Positions 55,233-64,000 of a stretch of DNA of 64,000 nt are shown piece after piece. A program made the position numbers and the translations under genes. Location of the stretch: the NCBI GenBank assembly GCA_029856105.1, contig JAHQWH010000224.1, positions 1 to 64,000 of the forward strand, given 5' to 3'. The notes beneath the pieces were generated by a model that saw nothing but the letters and a program-made list of their open reading frames with translations, had not been told where the DNA came from and ran no database searches. This stretch comes from Promethearchaeia archaeon (GTDB lineage Archaea > Asgardarchaeota > Lokiarchaeia > Sigyniarchaeales > SOKP01). Each line of letters opens with the position of its first letter. Position 1 is the first letter of the stretch.

Positions 55233-55775
55233 TTAACCCAAACCCATTTTTTTTTGTATTTCTTTTATCAACATTTCAAATATAATTTTATTATTTTCGC
55301 CCGATTTTGAGCTAGTTTCAAAAAGTTGAGGGATATCATGTTCTTTCCGAAACTCCTCAGCTTCTTCCCGCTTAACAGTTCGTCTAGTGTCAGCTAGATC
55401 AACTTTCTCTCCAATTAGTATAAACACGGGGTCTAAAGAATTGTCTTGAACAATATCGTACCATTCTTGAAGGTTCTGGAAACTCGTATATCTAGTAATA
55501 TCGTAACATAGCAGGCAACCGTGAGCGCCTCTTGCATAATTTGGTAAAAAAAATCTGAACCTTTTTTCGCCAGCGAAGTCCCAGATTTGAAGTTTTACTA
55601 CCAGATTTTCAAATTCCATTTGATAAGTGGCTAAATCCGTTCCAATAGTGATTTTCATTGGAGTAAAATGCCCAGTAATCAGTCTCTGTATCATGGTGCT
55701 TTTACCGGTCCCCCCATCTCCTACAACGACTACCTTAAAAAGATATTTGCGTTTTTGCTCGGTTGGTTGAGACAT
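55233..55775 (-). CDS. Rab-like small GTPase with altered G4 motif
   Basis: Ras-superfamily GTPase of Rab/Ras type, 180 residues. G1 is VVVVGDGGTGKSTMIQRL; the switch I Thr is in TIGTDLATYQ; G3 is LQIWDFAGEKRFRF; G5 is ETSSKSG. The G4 motif, normally NKxD, is EKVD (LIGEKVDL), so the base-reading Asn is replaced by Glu while Lys and Asp remain. No C-terminal prenylation cysteine. The ATG at 55775 (MSQPTEQKRKY) is preferred over the track start. A six-helix membrane-protein gene lies 65 bases upstream on the same strand. Confidence 0.92.
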   Translation of the reverse strand: MSQPTEQKRKYLFKVVVVGDGGTGKSTMIQRLITGHFTPMKITIGTDLATYQMEFENLVVKLQIWDFAGEKRFRFFLPNYARGAHGCLLCYDITRYTSFQNLQEWYDIVQDNSLDPVFILIGEKVDLADTRRTVKREEAEEFRKEHDIPQLFETSSKSGENNKIIFEMLIKEIQKKMGLG

Positions 55776-55848
55776 AATATACAATTATTTGAAATTCAAG
55801 TAATTAATATATGGATAAGATTTTAATAAATTAAAATAATCCTATAAT

Positions 55849-56748
55849 TTATTCTCTAGCTAAATCTCGATTAAATTTTTTATTTATTTTAGTAAGATTT
55901 TCGATCATGTTTTTACGATCTTCTTCGGGTAATTCTTTCATTAACTCTTCTAAATTAGCGTGATTTATGTTGTTCAAATCTTTGTAGATGAAGATAAGTA
56001 AAAAACTTGCTATTAAAGGAGCAATTATAACAATTAAAAACGAAATGATAGATATATTTAATGGCAGTGAACCCTCAATTCCAGTGCCCGGTAGATAATA
56101 CGAAAGTCTTGAAAAAGTGCTATCTATAAATAAAGTAAAACTTATATTTAAGATGTTTAGGAATATGAATGTACTTAAGTTAACAATGCTTACAATTTTA
56201 AAACTCTTCAATTTTAGATGTGAGATCACTTTATCTAAATCGCTTTTAAGTAAAGTATTGTTTTGAGCTTGCGTACTGAGTTTATTATTTTTTAACCGAA
56301 TTACTATTTTGGAATACTTCCATACATCAGTTAGAATCCAATAAAACCCGAATGTGTAGAGAAAGTTAAAAATTACGTTAAAAAATACATCATAGTATTG
56401 AATTAGCTGTGGATGATAATAAGATTCTGCTCCTATCCAAAATAATAAAATTAATTGGAGTATTGCCGCGAAAAACAATCGATTAGCGTGCTTTTTTTCC
56501 AATCCAATGGGATTATAAATAATTTGGGTGCTATTAGACATGGTTCTCCATTTATTTGTATTAATTATTCTGAAAAATACAGAATACGCAAATGTAATAG
56601 TTGGAAATAGCAGTAGAAATAAATTTACCCAAGATTGAGTGAGGATAAATAAATACAAAATAATAAAAATTATTATGTCTCTGAGTAAAGTCTCATTGAG
56701 TAATTCTCTTAGAAGTAAATAATTTTCATCAGAATTATTTTCAATCAT
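55849..56748 (-). CDS. Six-helix membrane protein, unknown
   Basis: 299 residues with about six membrane segments: IIIFIILYLFILTQSW, VNLFLLLFPTITFAYSVFF, LFFAAILQLILLFWIG, VIFNFLYTFGFYWILTDV, IVNLSTFIFLNILNISF and IISFLIVIIAPLIASFLLIF. The cytosolic C-terminus is charged (NLEELMKELPEEDRKNMIENL). No family recognised. It is upstream of the Rab-like GTPase gene on the same strand and divergent from the helicase gene, so it may form an operon with the GTPase. Confidence 0.65.
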   Translation of the reverse strand: MIENNSDENYLLLRELLNETLLRDIIIFIILYLFILTQSWVNLFLLLFPTITFAYSVFFRIINTNKWRTMSNSTQIIYNPIGLEKKHANRLFFAAILQLILLFWIGAESYYHPQLIQYYDVFFNVIFNFLYTFGFYWILTDVWKYSKIVIRLKNNKLSTQAQNNTLLKSDLDKVISHLKLKSFKIVSIVNLSTFIFLNILNISFTLFIDSTFSRLSYYLPGTGIEGSLPLNISIISFLIVIIAPLIASFLLIFIYKDLNNINHANLEELMKELPEEDRKNMIENLTKINKKFNRDLARE

Positions 56749-56839
56749 TTTTTAATAATAAATAATAAAAAACATATATACTCTATGATATTATTAGTTC
56801 TAAATTATAGGTTAACAATACTAACCTAAAAATCCTTCG

Positions 56840-58819
56840 GTGAACAAAATAAATTATCTTGATTTCTTTCCATATGACCAATTTAGACGCGACCAAGAAG
56901 ATATCATCAAAAAAGTTGAACAGGCTTCAATTGAAAAGAAAATTACTTTACTTGCAGCTCCAAATGGTACAGGTAAGACAATAATTGCTTTAAGTGCCTT
57001 ACTACCTCTAGCAATACGAAATAATCTAAAAATCATCTATATGTGTCGTACCCATTCTCAGAATACAAGGATTATTAAAGAGCTAACGAAGATTTCAATC
57101 TTTCTAAAAAAGAAAGCCCCCCAAATCCAAATAAGCGGACTATCCATTAGGGGAAGAAACGAAATGTGCCTTAACGAAACTTTATTATCGTTAAAACTTA
57201 AACCAAAAGAATCGATGTCCGTATGTGGAGACTTAAGAAAAAATAAAAATTGTAGATATTATCTAAATTTAATCAAAAAAAGAAATGAATACGATAACCC
57301 TATCGATATTGCTCCCGATTTATTAAGTAAACCGGTTGATGCCGAAGAATTAATTAACTTATGTAAAGATCAAAAATTATGTCCTTATTTTTTGAGCAAA
57401 TTCCTTCTAAAAGAAATGAGATTGATCGCATGCAATTACCAGTGGATTTTCAATCCTTTTATACGCGAAAATTTTTTACAATTTATAGATGAAGAGCTTA
57501 ATAATTGCATTTTAGTGCTTGATGAATGTCATAATGTAATTGATATGGCAACAGAAATTAATTCCGATAGAATAACGCCGTACTCACTAAGAATATGTCT
57601 AAAGGATTTAGAGATTTTCAGGTCACCAAGTATTATGCAGAGGTTTGTAAAAGTCCTATTAAGCCATTTAGAAAAGAAGAAAAAGAGTTTAAGTGTGTCA
57701 GAAATAGAAATTAAAGCAGAAAATTTCCTGCTTCAAGTTTATTCAAAGTTAGGGCTTTCAAACTTAAACGATTTTAAGAATCTCGTTAGGGATATACACA
57801 ATTTCAGTGTTTCAATTCACGACGAAAAGGCTGCAAACGGTGATGTTTCAAGAGATTTCATAGGGCCTTTAGCAGAGTTCTGGCTAAAATGGATAAGAAG
57901 CTATTTACTGGATAATTACTTCTTTTGTTATAATCTTAAAAGGGTAAGAGAGCGACCGATAATTTCAATAGAAATTGTTGCGTTAGACCCAAGAGATATT
58001 GTTATTCCCATCTTAAAAGAGTGTTATACTAGTGTGCATCTTTCTGGGACCGTAAATCCTTATGTTTATAATAATTTAATGGGTTTGAGAGAAAGTGGAA
58101 AAAGTTATAAGGGAATCGTTGCGAGTTCACCATTTCAAAAGGAAAACATTAAAGCATTAATTACAGAAGGTGTAGACACGCGTAGAGGGAGTCGAACAGG
58201 CCCAATGTTTAAAAAGATTCTCTCTAAAATTGATGAAGTAATTTATAGCACTCCTGCTAATATAGGCATCTTTTGTGCTTCATATAAAGTTCTAAACGCA
58301 TTAGTTACGAACGGTATTGAATCTATAGCTAATAAGAATAAAAAACAATTATTTATCGAGGAACCAGGACTTTCTGCTTCAGAAAATGCCTTCTTGGTAA
58401 ACGATTTTAAATCAATGGCATCACCTTCTCGTAATGGAGCTGTTTTATTGGGCGTGTGTGGAGGAAGAAATTCAGAAGGAGAAGATTATCCGGGAGATTA
58501 TATGAATTCAGTAATTATCGCTGGATTTCCGTATCATTTACCCGCCCCCCGAGTTAATGCAAAAATAGAATATTACGATAAGGTTTTTGATAAACAAGGA
58601 TGGAATTTCGCATACCTATATCCTGCCGTTCAAAGGGCAAACCAAGCTTCTGGGCGTCCTATACGAAAAATAAAAGATAAAGGCGCAATAATATTTATGG
58701 ATTTCCGTTTTAAACAAAAGCACAAATGGATTTCTGAATGGATAAGAAAAGAACTTGAAGTTGTGCCAGATAAGGAAGGTGTTTTAACAAAAAATTTATA
58801 TCATTTTTGGCACAGTTAA
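56840..58819 (+). CDS. XPD/Rad3-like Fe-S DNA helicase
   Basis: Superfamily 2 helicase for DNA repair or damage processing. Walker A LLAAPNGTGKTIIALSAL; motif Ia IIYMCRTHSQNTRII; a four-Cys Fe-S domain (MCLNET, SVCGDL, NKNCRYY, KLCPYF); motif II VLDECHN (DECH variant); the HD2 end QASGRPIRKIKDKGAIIFMDFRF. 659 residues, usual for archaeal XPD. The start is GTG at 56840, but an in-frame ATA at 56849 (MNYLDFFPYDQF) also lies 5 nt after GGTGA, so the true start is open between them. Confidence 0.93.
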   Translation: MNKINYLDFFPYDQFRRDQEDIIKKVEQASIEKKITLLAAPNGTGKTIIALSALLPLAIRNNLKIIYMCRTHSQNTRIIKELTKISIFLKKKAPQIQISGLSIRGRNEMCLNETLLSLKLKPKESMSVCGDLRKNKNCRYYLNLIKKRNEYDNPIDIAPDLLSKPVDAEELINLCKDQKLCPYFLSKFLLKEMRLIACNYQWIFNPFIRENFLQFIDEELNNCILVLDECHNVIDMATEINSDRITPYSLRICLKDLEIFRSPSIMQRFVKVLLSHLEKKKKSLSVSEIEIKAENFLLQVYSKLGLSNLNDFKNLVRDIHNFSVSIHDEKAANGDVSRDFIGPLAEFWLKWIRSYLLDNYFFCYNLKRVRERPIISIEIVALDPRDIVIPILKECYTSVHLSGTVNPYVYNNLMGLRESGKSYKGIVASSPFQKENIKALITEGVDTRRGSRTGPMFKKILSKIDEVIYSTPANIGIFCASYKVLNALVTNGIESIANKNKKQLFIEEPGLSASENAFLVNDFKSMASPSRNGAVLLGVCGGRNSEGEDYPGDYMNSVIIAGFPYHLPAPRVNAKIEYYDKVFDKQGWNFAYLYPAVQRANQASGRPIRKIKDKGAIIFMDFRFKQKHKWISEWIRKELEVVPDKEGVLTKNLYHFWHS

Positions 58820-58870
58820 AATATTTGAAAGAATCAATTATTTTTCATCAATTCAAGAAGTTCAACACAT

Positions 58871-60664
58871 TTATTGTAAATTAAAGTACAGATTCGCTAA
58901 TTTTTTAGAAACAATGCTCCATGTAAAATTCGTCTTAACCCTTTTGTAGCAATTCTCCTTAATTTTCAGAAAATAATATGGATCTAATAAAACATGTGAT
59001 TTAATGATTTCGTCTGGTATCTGGTTAATGATATTTAGAATATCAATATCATAGATTGTTTTATTTTCAGAATTCTTCATAAGTTGCGCAACTTCTGACG
59101 CTTTAAAGAGGGATATTAAAGCATTTGCAAATTGTTGGTGGTTGTCTTTTTCTATTAGAATACCAGTACCTATTTCGGGAAAAGTTTTTACATCAATAAT
59201 AGTTTCTTGCAAGCCTCCAACTTTACTTGCAATGATGGGCATTTTAGATGCCATAGCTTCTAATGCCATAATACCAAATGGTTCCCATCGAGATAAAGCA
59301 CAATAAACATCGGCAGATATATGTGCCAGATAAAAAATATCGGAAGCTACTCCGAAAATTATGCGTATGTTTTCAGGATATTGTTTAACATAGTGAGCAT
59401 ATGTTTTAATTTCATTTAAGCTATAATCAGTTGGTAATATGAGAAAAAGGAATTTAGCATTAGGAACTGCCTTTAAGACCTCTGGAATTGCTTCAAAAAT
59501 AATTTCAAAACCTTTTTGAGGAGAAACCCTTCCTGTCGTAAGAACTAACGGGCCTGATTCTGAAAAGGCTTTAATATTACCGTTTTTAATAAAGGGATTT
59601 CCGTTTGATATTTCGTTTATTGTATCCAAAACGGATTTAGAATTAATTAATGGGCTTTGGCTGAGATTACCTATTTTATACTCTAAAAGGAACTTTTTCA
59701 TATTGATATTTGTAACCTCAGTTTCTTCTGAGAGATTTAGGAATTCGCGAATTTCTTTTCCATGAATTGCTACTACTCTTTTATAAATCTCATAATAATC
59801 CCAATCGCATCCATCCCAAACAAAATCAGCCTTGAACTCTATTAATTTTTTGCCACAATTTGGAATAATATCTGATATTAAATATGATTGACTTACTGTA
59901 GTAACCACATCTGATATAATAGCCCCAATCTTTTCAACTGTGGGTACTGTAGACTCAAGACCCGATCCGTTAAATTCCTTAGATAGTCTAAATATTTCTT
60001 TCAAATTTAACATTTTAAACCCTTCATTCAACAAGACTCTAATAGGCGTTTCGTCTATTCCACTTGCTCTATAAAAGTCGTATTCGAACCTCGGCCAAGT
60101 TAATAAGTGTATAGTTAATATTGAAGCAACTTTTAAACTATTTTTTGCTAAGATCTGTTTCATTCCAATGTAAGGCAAAACAACGTGGTAATCGTGCATA
60201 TGAACGACTTCAGGCAATTTATTCCTGTTATTTTCTAAAAAGAATTCTACTAAACATTGAATCCCAATGCTAAAAAGAGATATTTTACCATTTATTGTTT
60301 CTGGATTATAAACCGTCTTATCATCCAAATACTTTGATGTGAAAGAATTTTCTCCAGAAACTAAAACGATGTTCACATTTTCCATTTTAAATTTGTAAAA
60401 TGTAATATAATAGCTAGCTTCCTGCTCTTTTATTCCGATAAAAGAAGGATTAATTTGACCAACACAACTGAATGGTAATTTTTCCAATTTATATTTGTTT
60501 TTGAGATTTTCAAGTTGCCCATGGGACGGCATAAATACAGTTATATCGAACTGTTCAACTAAATGTTTTGCTTGGTTTGCAGGTACCTCCCCAAGTCCTC
60601 CTACTTTAGCTACACCAGCGTACTCAAATGAAAAAATCCATACTTTTTTCTTATTTTCTATCAA
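58871..60664 (-). CDS. Glycogen/starch synthase-like GT5 glycosyltransferase
   Basis: Builds alpha-1,4-glucan from NDP-glucose. The nucleotide-sugar motif KVGGLGEVP (Lys-x-Gly-Gly-Leu) lies near residue 18, with FEYAGVAKVGGLGEVPANQAKHL. C-terminal GT-B domain: TTGRVSPQKGFEIIFEAIPEVL and SRWEPFGIMALEAMASKMPIIASKVGGLQETI (E-x7-E). 597 residues, longer than bacterial GlgA, close to archaeal and yeast-like forms. The stop lies 52 bases from the convergent helicase stop. Confidence 0.88.
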   Translation of the reverse strand: MIENKKKVWIFSFEYAGVAKVGGLGEVPANQAKHLVEQFDITVFMPSHGQLENLKNKYKLEKLPFSCVGQINPSFIGIKEQEASYYITFYKFKMENVNIVLVSGENSFTSKYLDDKTVYNPETINGKISLFSIGIQCLVEFFLENNRNKLPEVVHMHDYHVVLPYIGMKQILAKNSLKVASILTIHLLTWPRFEYDFYRASGIDETPIRVLLNEGFKMLNLKEIFRLSKEFNGSGLESTVPTVEKIGAIISDVVTTVSQSYLISDIIPNCGKKLIEFKADFVWDGCDWDYYEIYKRVVAIHGKEIREFLNLSEETEVTNINMKKFLLEYKIGNLSQSPLINSKSVLDTINEISNGNPFIKNGNIKAFSESGPLVLTTGRVSPQKGFEIIFEAIPEVLKAVPNAKFLFLILPTDYSLNEIKTYAHYVKQYPENIRIIFGVASDIFYLAHISADVYCALSRWEPFGIMALEAMASKMPIIASKVGGLQETIIDVKTFPEIGTGILIEKDNHQQFANALISLFKASEVAQLMKNSENKTIYDIDILNIINQIPDEIIKSHVLLDPYYFLKIKENCYKRVKTNFTWSIVSKKLANLYFNLQ

Positions 60665-60827
60665 ATTAGCTTATTTTTTAAAGAACTTAATTTTCTGGAA
60701 AAAAGCTCAAGACTTATTTAATTATTAATATTTATTTAAAGACTTAAAATATTACTTTTATTAAAGTTTAATTAAATTTACCTATTGTTTGGGGCTATCT
60801 CGGTAAAAATAAAATATTTTTATTAAT

Positions 60828-62477
60828 TTATTTATCGCTTTTATGTTTTAAAATTTGACCGTTTAAAGCTCCAGTATGGATGCCCTTTTTAACGGCTATT
60901 TTACCATTTACGATAACATAGTCAATTCCTTCAGGAAATTGGCGCCCATTTTTGTATGTAGATTTATCTTCTATTTTTTCAAAATCAAATATTACTATAT
61001 CAGCTTTTTTATTTTCTTTAATTTCGCCGCGATCACTTAATCCCAATATGGTCGCCGGTAAAGAAGTCATCTTCTTAATTGCTTTTTCTAAAGATACTAT
61101 GTTTTTTTCCCTTACATATTTAGATAAGATTTTAGGAAATGTCCCGTACGATCGCGGGTGAGTATTTGCGTCTTTAACCAAAAAACCGTCAGAACCTACG
61201 CATACAAAATCTTGTTTAAAAAGGGAATAAATGCTTTTTGCTTCGCTCATCATTCTCATAGAAACCATTATTCCCCCTTCTTCATCTCTTACAAAATCTA
61301 ATAAACCATCAATAAATTTTCTTTTCGGATATAAAATTTCGATAGCGCGCCCTAAAAATTCTCCCTCTATTTTATGATTATGCGTTACACTAATTATTCT
61401 CACTGATTTTTCAAAAAACCTTAAGAGAAATTGTCGTAAAATAATTTTAGGGATAATTCCTATTGCTTTAGGAGCGCTTGACAAAAAATTAGCTGATATT
61501 AAAGTAAATATTTCATTAATAATTTTTTTTCTTTTTTCTAAATCAGTGAGATTTTCTTTAAAATTATCGTAGACCCAAGGCTGAAGTAGGACATAGGATA
61601 GACTTGTAGAACTTTCTTCGTAAGGATATAAATCGGCATGGATTTTTAACCCCTGTTCTCTAGCTTCTTTCACTAAATTTATCATGTCTGAAGTTAATTT
61701 CCAAGCAAAGCTACTTCCAGCTTTCCAATGAGAAATTTGTGCTTGAACATTTGCTTCTCTGGCAATTTTTATTAATTCAGTCATACCTATTTTGATTACA
61801 TCTCCTCCTTCGTTTCTCATATGCGAATCGTAAATACCCTTATATTGAGCTACAACTTTGCATAATTCAATTATTTCTTCTGTAGATGTTATAGAGCCTG
61901 GAGGGTAAATTAAACCCGTAGTTAAACCAAACGCTCCAGCTTTCATCCCTTCTTCTACGCTTTTTTTCATCCCTTCGATTTCCCTTTCGTTTGCAGGTCG
62001 CCTTTCAGAACCCAAAACTAAAAACCTAACGTTTCCATGCGGGATAAAAAAAGCAAGATTAATAGAAACCCCTTTTTTAACGATCGCATCCATATATTCT
62101 TGAATTGTATCATATAATATATCAGAGGACCCAAAAATGTTTTTAACGAAATTACGGTAATATTCTCTTACTTTTTCGTTAGCGGGAGCAAGGCCTATTC
62201 CGCACATCCCAACTACGAGAGTCGTTACACCCTGCATTATGGACGCTTCTGCTTTATTTATCTCCAGAATTGAAAGGTCTCCGTGATGATGCATGTCAAT
62301 AAAACCGGGGGCAACAATTTTATTTGAAGCGTCAATTATTTCTGTTCCAGCTGCATCAATGTTCTGTTTGATTTGAACAACCTTATCCCCTTCAATTAAA
62401 ATATCCGATATAAAGCCTTGTGAACCGGTACCATCAAAAATCAGTCCATTTTTAATTAATAATCCCACTAATATCAA
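60828..62477 (-). CDS. N-acyl-D-amino-acid deacylase / D-aminoacylase family
   Basis: Amidohydrolase-superfamily enzyme removing acyl groups from D-amino acids. Small beta domain LLIKNGLIFDGTGSQGFISDILIEGDKV; metal site GFIDMHHHGDLSILE; QGVTTLVVGMCGIGLAP; AQISHWKAGSSFAW; VGSDGFLVKDANTHPRSYGTFPKIL; EIKENKKADIVIFDFEKI. Length 549, near the upper end for the family. Start uncertain: TTG 62477 or the GTG three codons later (62468). Substrate could be dipeptides or acyl amino acids. Confidence 0.87.
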   Translation of the reverse strand: MILVGLLIKNGLIFDGTGSQGFISDILIEGDKVVQIKQNIDAAGTEIIDASNKIVAPGFIDMHHHGDLSILEINKAEASIMQGVTTLVVGMCGIGLAPANEKVREYYRNFVKNIFGSSDILYDTIQEYMDAIVKKGVSINLAFFIPHGNVRFLVLGSERRPANEREIEGMKKSVEEGMKAGAFGLTTGLIYPPGSITSTEEIIELCKVVAQYKGIYDSHMRNEGGDVIKIGMTELIKIAREANVQAQISHWKAGSSFAWKLTSDMINLVKEAREQGLKIHADLYPYEESSTSLSYVLLQPWVYDNFKENLTDLEKRKKIINEIFTLISANFLSSAPKAIGIIPKIILRQFLLRFFEKSVRIISVTHNHKIEGEFLGRAIEILYPKRKFIDGLLDFVRDEEGGIMVSMRMMSEAKSIYSLFKQDFVCVGSDGFLVKDANTHPRSYGTFPKILSKYVREKNIVSLEKAIKKMTSLPATILGLSDRGEIKENKKADIVIFDFEKIEDKSTYKNGRQFPEGIDYVIVNGKIAVKKGIHTGALNGQILKHKSDK

Positions 62478-62620
62478 CCATAATTAATTTTCGAGTTCTT
62501 CTTATTTGATAAAATTAACAATTTCATTTTAACTATAATTATTAAATTAAATAATTAAAATTTTTATTGAGTTATTCTTATAGAATTAAATAAATAAACG
62601 AAAATTTAGAAAAAGAAATT

Positions 62621-63823
62621 ATGTGCGATACATTAGTAGCATTAGGAAATTCAACTAAAGATGGAAATGTAGTTTTTGGAAAAAATAGCGATAGACAACA
62701 ATCTGAAGCTCAATTAATAACATACGCTCCACGAAAAAAATACTCTCTTGGAGAGGAAGTAAAATGTACTCATATTGTAATTCCCCAAGTGCCAGAAACA
62801 GCATCGATAATTTTAAGTCAACCATATTGGATGTGGGGAGCTGAAATGGGTACTAATGAGTATGGAGTTGTTATTGGTAATGAAGCGGTTGCTTCAAAAG
62901 AACCTTTAAATGAAAACGGACTTCTTGGAATGGATCTTATAAGATTAGGACTTGAACGGGGAAAAACAGCAAAAGCAGCATTAGAAATAATTATAGAACT
63001 ACTTGAGAAGTATGGACAAGGAGGAGCTCACACATTAAAAGGGAGTAATAATAGTAATTCCATGATTATAGCGGATGAAAAAGAAGCTTATGTGTTAGAG
63101 GCAGTTGGAGATTGGTGGATTGTTGAGATTGTTAAAAATTATCGATCAATTTCTAATCACATCTCAATTAGAGGTAAAGGAGATATTAGAAAAAAGGGTA
63201 TAATAACACATGCTATTGAAAAAGGGTATTGTAAGGATGATAATGATTTTGATTTTAAAATGAACTTTTCTCGAGTTTCTTTACCAGATAAATGGCCACT
63301 TACATCTAGAGATGGATGTTCATTGAATCAATTGTCTACAAATAAGGGTAAAATTACGCCAGCCCTAATGATGGAATTCTTAAGAGAACATGAAGTTGGT
63401 ATTTGTATGCATGGTCGTGCTGATCGATCAGTAGGGTCTCAAGTTTCCCATTTAAGAAAAGGAAAGAAATCAATACATTGGTTTACTGGGAATACGATCC
63501 CGTGCTTAGGTATATTTAAACCCTACACTTTCCCTTATGAAGGAAAAAAATTTACTAAGCCAGGACCTTATTCTGAAATTAATCCTGATTGGTTTTGGAC
63601 TCGTCATGATAAATTCGTGGAAAAAATTGCTCGAAGGCCAAAAAATGATAATTCTGAAAGAAATATATACTATGGAAAAATAAGAACCGTAGAAAACGAA
63701 ATATTGAGACGTACGGAGGAGATTATTAATACAAAAAACGATATCTCAGAAAACGAATTTAATAAGTTGATAAGAGAAGTTAATAATTATGCGTGGGATA
63801 AATCAGAAGAACTGGTTAGTTGA
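62621..63823 (+). CDS. C69-family peptidase (secernin/dipeptidase-like), copy 1
   Basis: Ntn-type hydrolase with Cys2 as the probable nucleophile (MCDTLVALGNSTKDG). Family segments VVFGKNSDRQQSEAQLI, MGTNEYGVVIGNEAV and ANDEKEAYVLEAVGDWW-like IIADEKEAYVLE. 400 residues, similar to secernins and bacterial dipeptidase A. Preceded by aaaaagaaatt, a weak Shine-Dalgarno. Immediately followed, without spacing, by a paralogue that opens with the same MCDTLVALGNST. May cut dipeptides. Confidence 0.88.
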   Translation: MCDTLVALGNSTKDGNVVFGKNSDRQQSEAQLITYAPRKKYSLGEEVKCTHIVIPQVPETASIILSQPYWMWGAEMGTNEYGVVIGNEAVASKEPLNENGLLGMDLIRLGLERGKTAKAALEIIIELLEKYGQGGAHTLKGSNNSNSMIIADEKEAYVLEAVGDWWIVEIVKNYRSISNHISIRGKGDIRKKGIITHAIEKGYCKDDNDFDFKMNFSRVSLPDKWPLTSRDGCSLNQLSTNKGKITPALMMEFLREHEVGICMHGRADRSVGSQVSHLRKGKKSIHWFTGNTIPCLGIFKPYTFPYEGKKFTKPGPYSEINPDWFWTRHDKFVEKIARRPKNDNSERNIYYGKIRTVENEILRRTEEIINTKNDISENEFNKLIREVNNYAWDKSEELVS

Positions 63824-64000
63824 ATGTGTGATACTCTCGTTGCTTTAGGAAATTCAACTGAAGACAGACATGTTATTTTTGGTAAGAATTCGGATCGTCC
63901 ATTTAATGAAGTGCAATTAATAACTCATTCTCCAAGAACGAAACATGAAAAAGGAGATTCATTGAAATGCACTTATTTAGATATACCTCAGGTTTCTGAA
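63824..64000 (+). CDS. C69-family peptidase, copy 2 (runs off the window)
   Basis: Begins directly at the stop of copy 1 (TGA ATG). The 59 codons visible read MCDTLVALGNSTEDRHVIFG, then SDRPFNEVQLITHSPRTKHEKG, a clear paralogue of copy 1 with about two thirds of residues the same. The rest lies beyond the window. Confidence 0.85.
   Translation, partial: MCDTLVALGNSTEDRHVIFGKNSDRPFNEVQLITHSPRTKHEKGDSLKCTYLDIPQVSE

Noticed and set aside
1-64000. tRNA, rRNA and riboswitch genes
   Set aside because: Gaps were read for cloverleaf features and conserved T-loop sequence; none was convincing in these AT-rich intergenic regions.

Overview
The window is AT-rich chromosomal DNA from an archaeon, most likely an Asgard archaeon of the Lokiarchaeia/Prometheoarchaeum kind. 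This is inferred from gene content, not from a marker gene. The window combines archaeal C1 enzymes (Ftr, Mtd, Mch), an archaeal Cdc48, a DHH exonuclease, a beta-CASP nuclease and archaemetzincin with eukaryote-like parts: a Rab-like GTPase, a Rag-like GTPase fused to a roadblock domain, a free roadblock/LC7 protein and a presenilin-type protease. Genes are short-spaced, use many TTG starts, and often carry a GGTG(A/G) Shine-Dalgarno about 5-6 nt before the start. No rRNA, tRNA or CRISPR array was seen.

Layout. 0.1-4.6 kb: two membrane-anchored surface proteins. 4.7-11.9 kb: Ftr, F420-dependent Mtd, a small unknown gene, Cdc48, an MtdA/MtdB-like dehydrogenase and two small related unknowns. 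12.2-17.9 kb: a wHTH-HdrA-MvhD fusion followed by hydrogenase small and large subunits and an unknown protein. 17.9-25 kb: Rag-like GTPase, adenine phosphoribosyltransferase, a complete glycine cleavage set (T, H, P1, P2) and methylthioadenosine phosphorylase. 25-42 kb: a defence island holding a RecB-like nuclease with tandem repeats, a short Argonaute with an HNH-APAZ partner, a type III restriction-modification pair, a probable type II restriction-modification set with its own wHTH regulator, a membrane/soluble gene pair and gene remnants. 42-64 kb: beta-CASP RNase, RecJ-like exonuclease, Mch, flavin protein, glycosyltransferases, archaemetzincin, presenilin homologue, 3-hydroxyacyl-CoA dehydrogenase, FrhB-like protein, Rab-like GTPase, XPD-like helicase, glycogen synthase, D-aminoacylase and tandem C69 peptidases.

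How it works together. Ftr, Mch and Mtd are consecutive enzymes of the tetrahydromethanopterin branch of the Wood-Ljungdahl pathway. The glycine cleavage system and the second methylene-carrier dehydrogenase can feed or drain the same C1 pool. FrhB-like and HdrA/hydrogenase proteins would exchange F420, ferredoxin or H2 electrons.

Most notable. (1) A hydrogenase/HdrA operon whose HdrA carries a DNA-binding domain, whose large subunit has no maturation peptide and altered active-site motifs, and whose promoter has an inverted repeat around the TATA box; this suggests an H2- or redox-sensing regulator. (2) Three genes whose reading frames require an AUA start codon, each exactly 6 nt after a GGTG(A/G) Shine-Dalgarno. 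(3) A short Argonaute/HNH-APAZ operon with a possible third nuclease component. All assignments are from reading the sequence; no database search was run.
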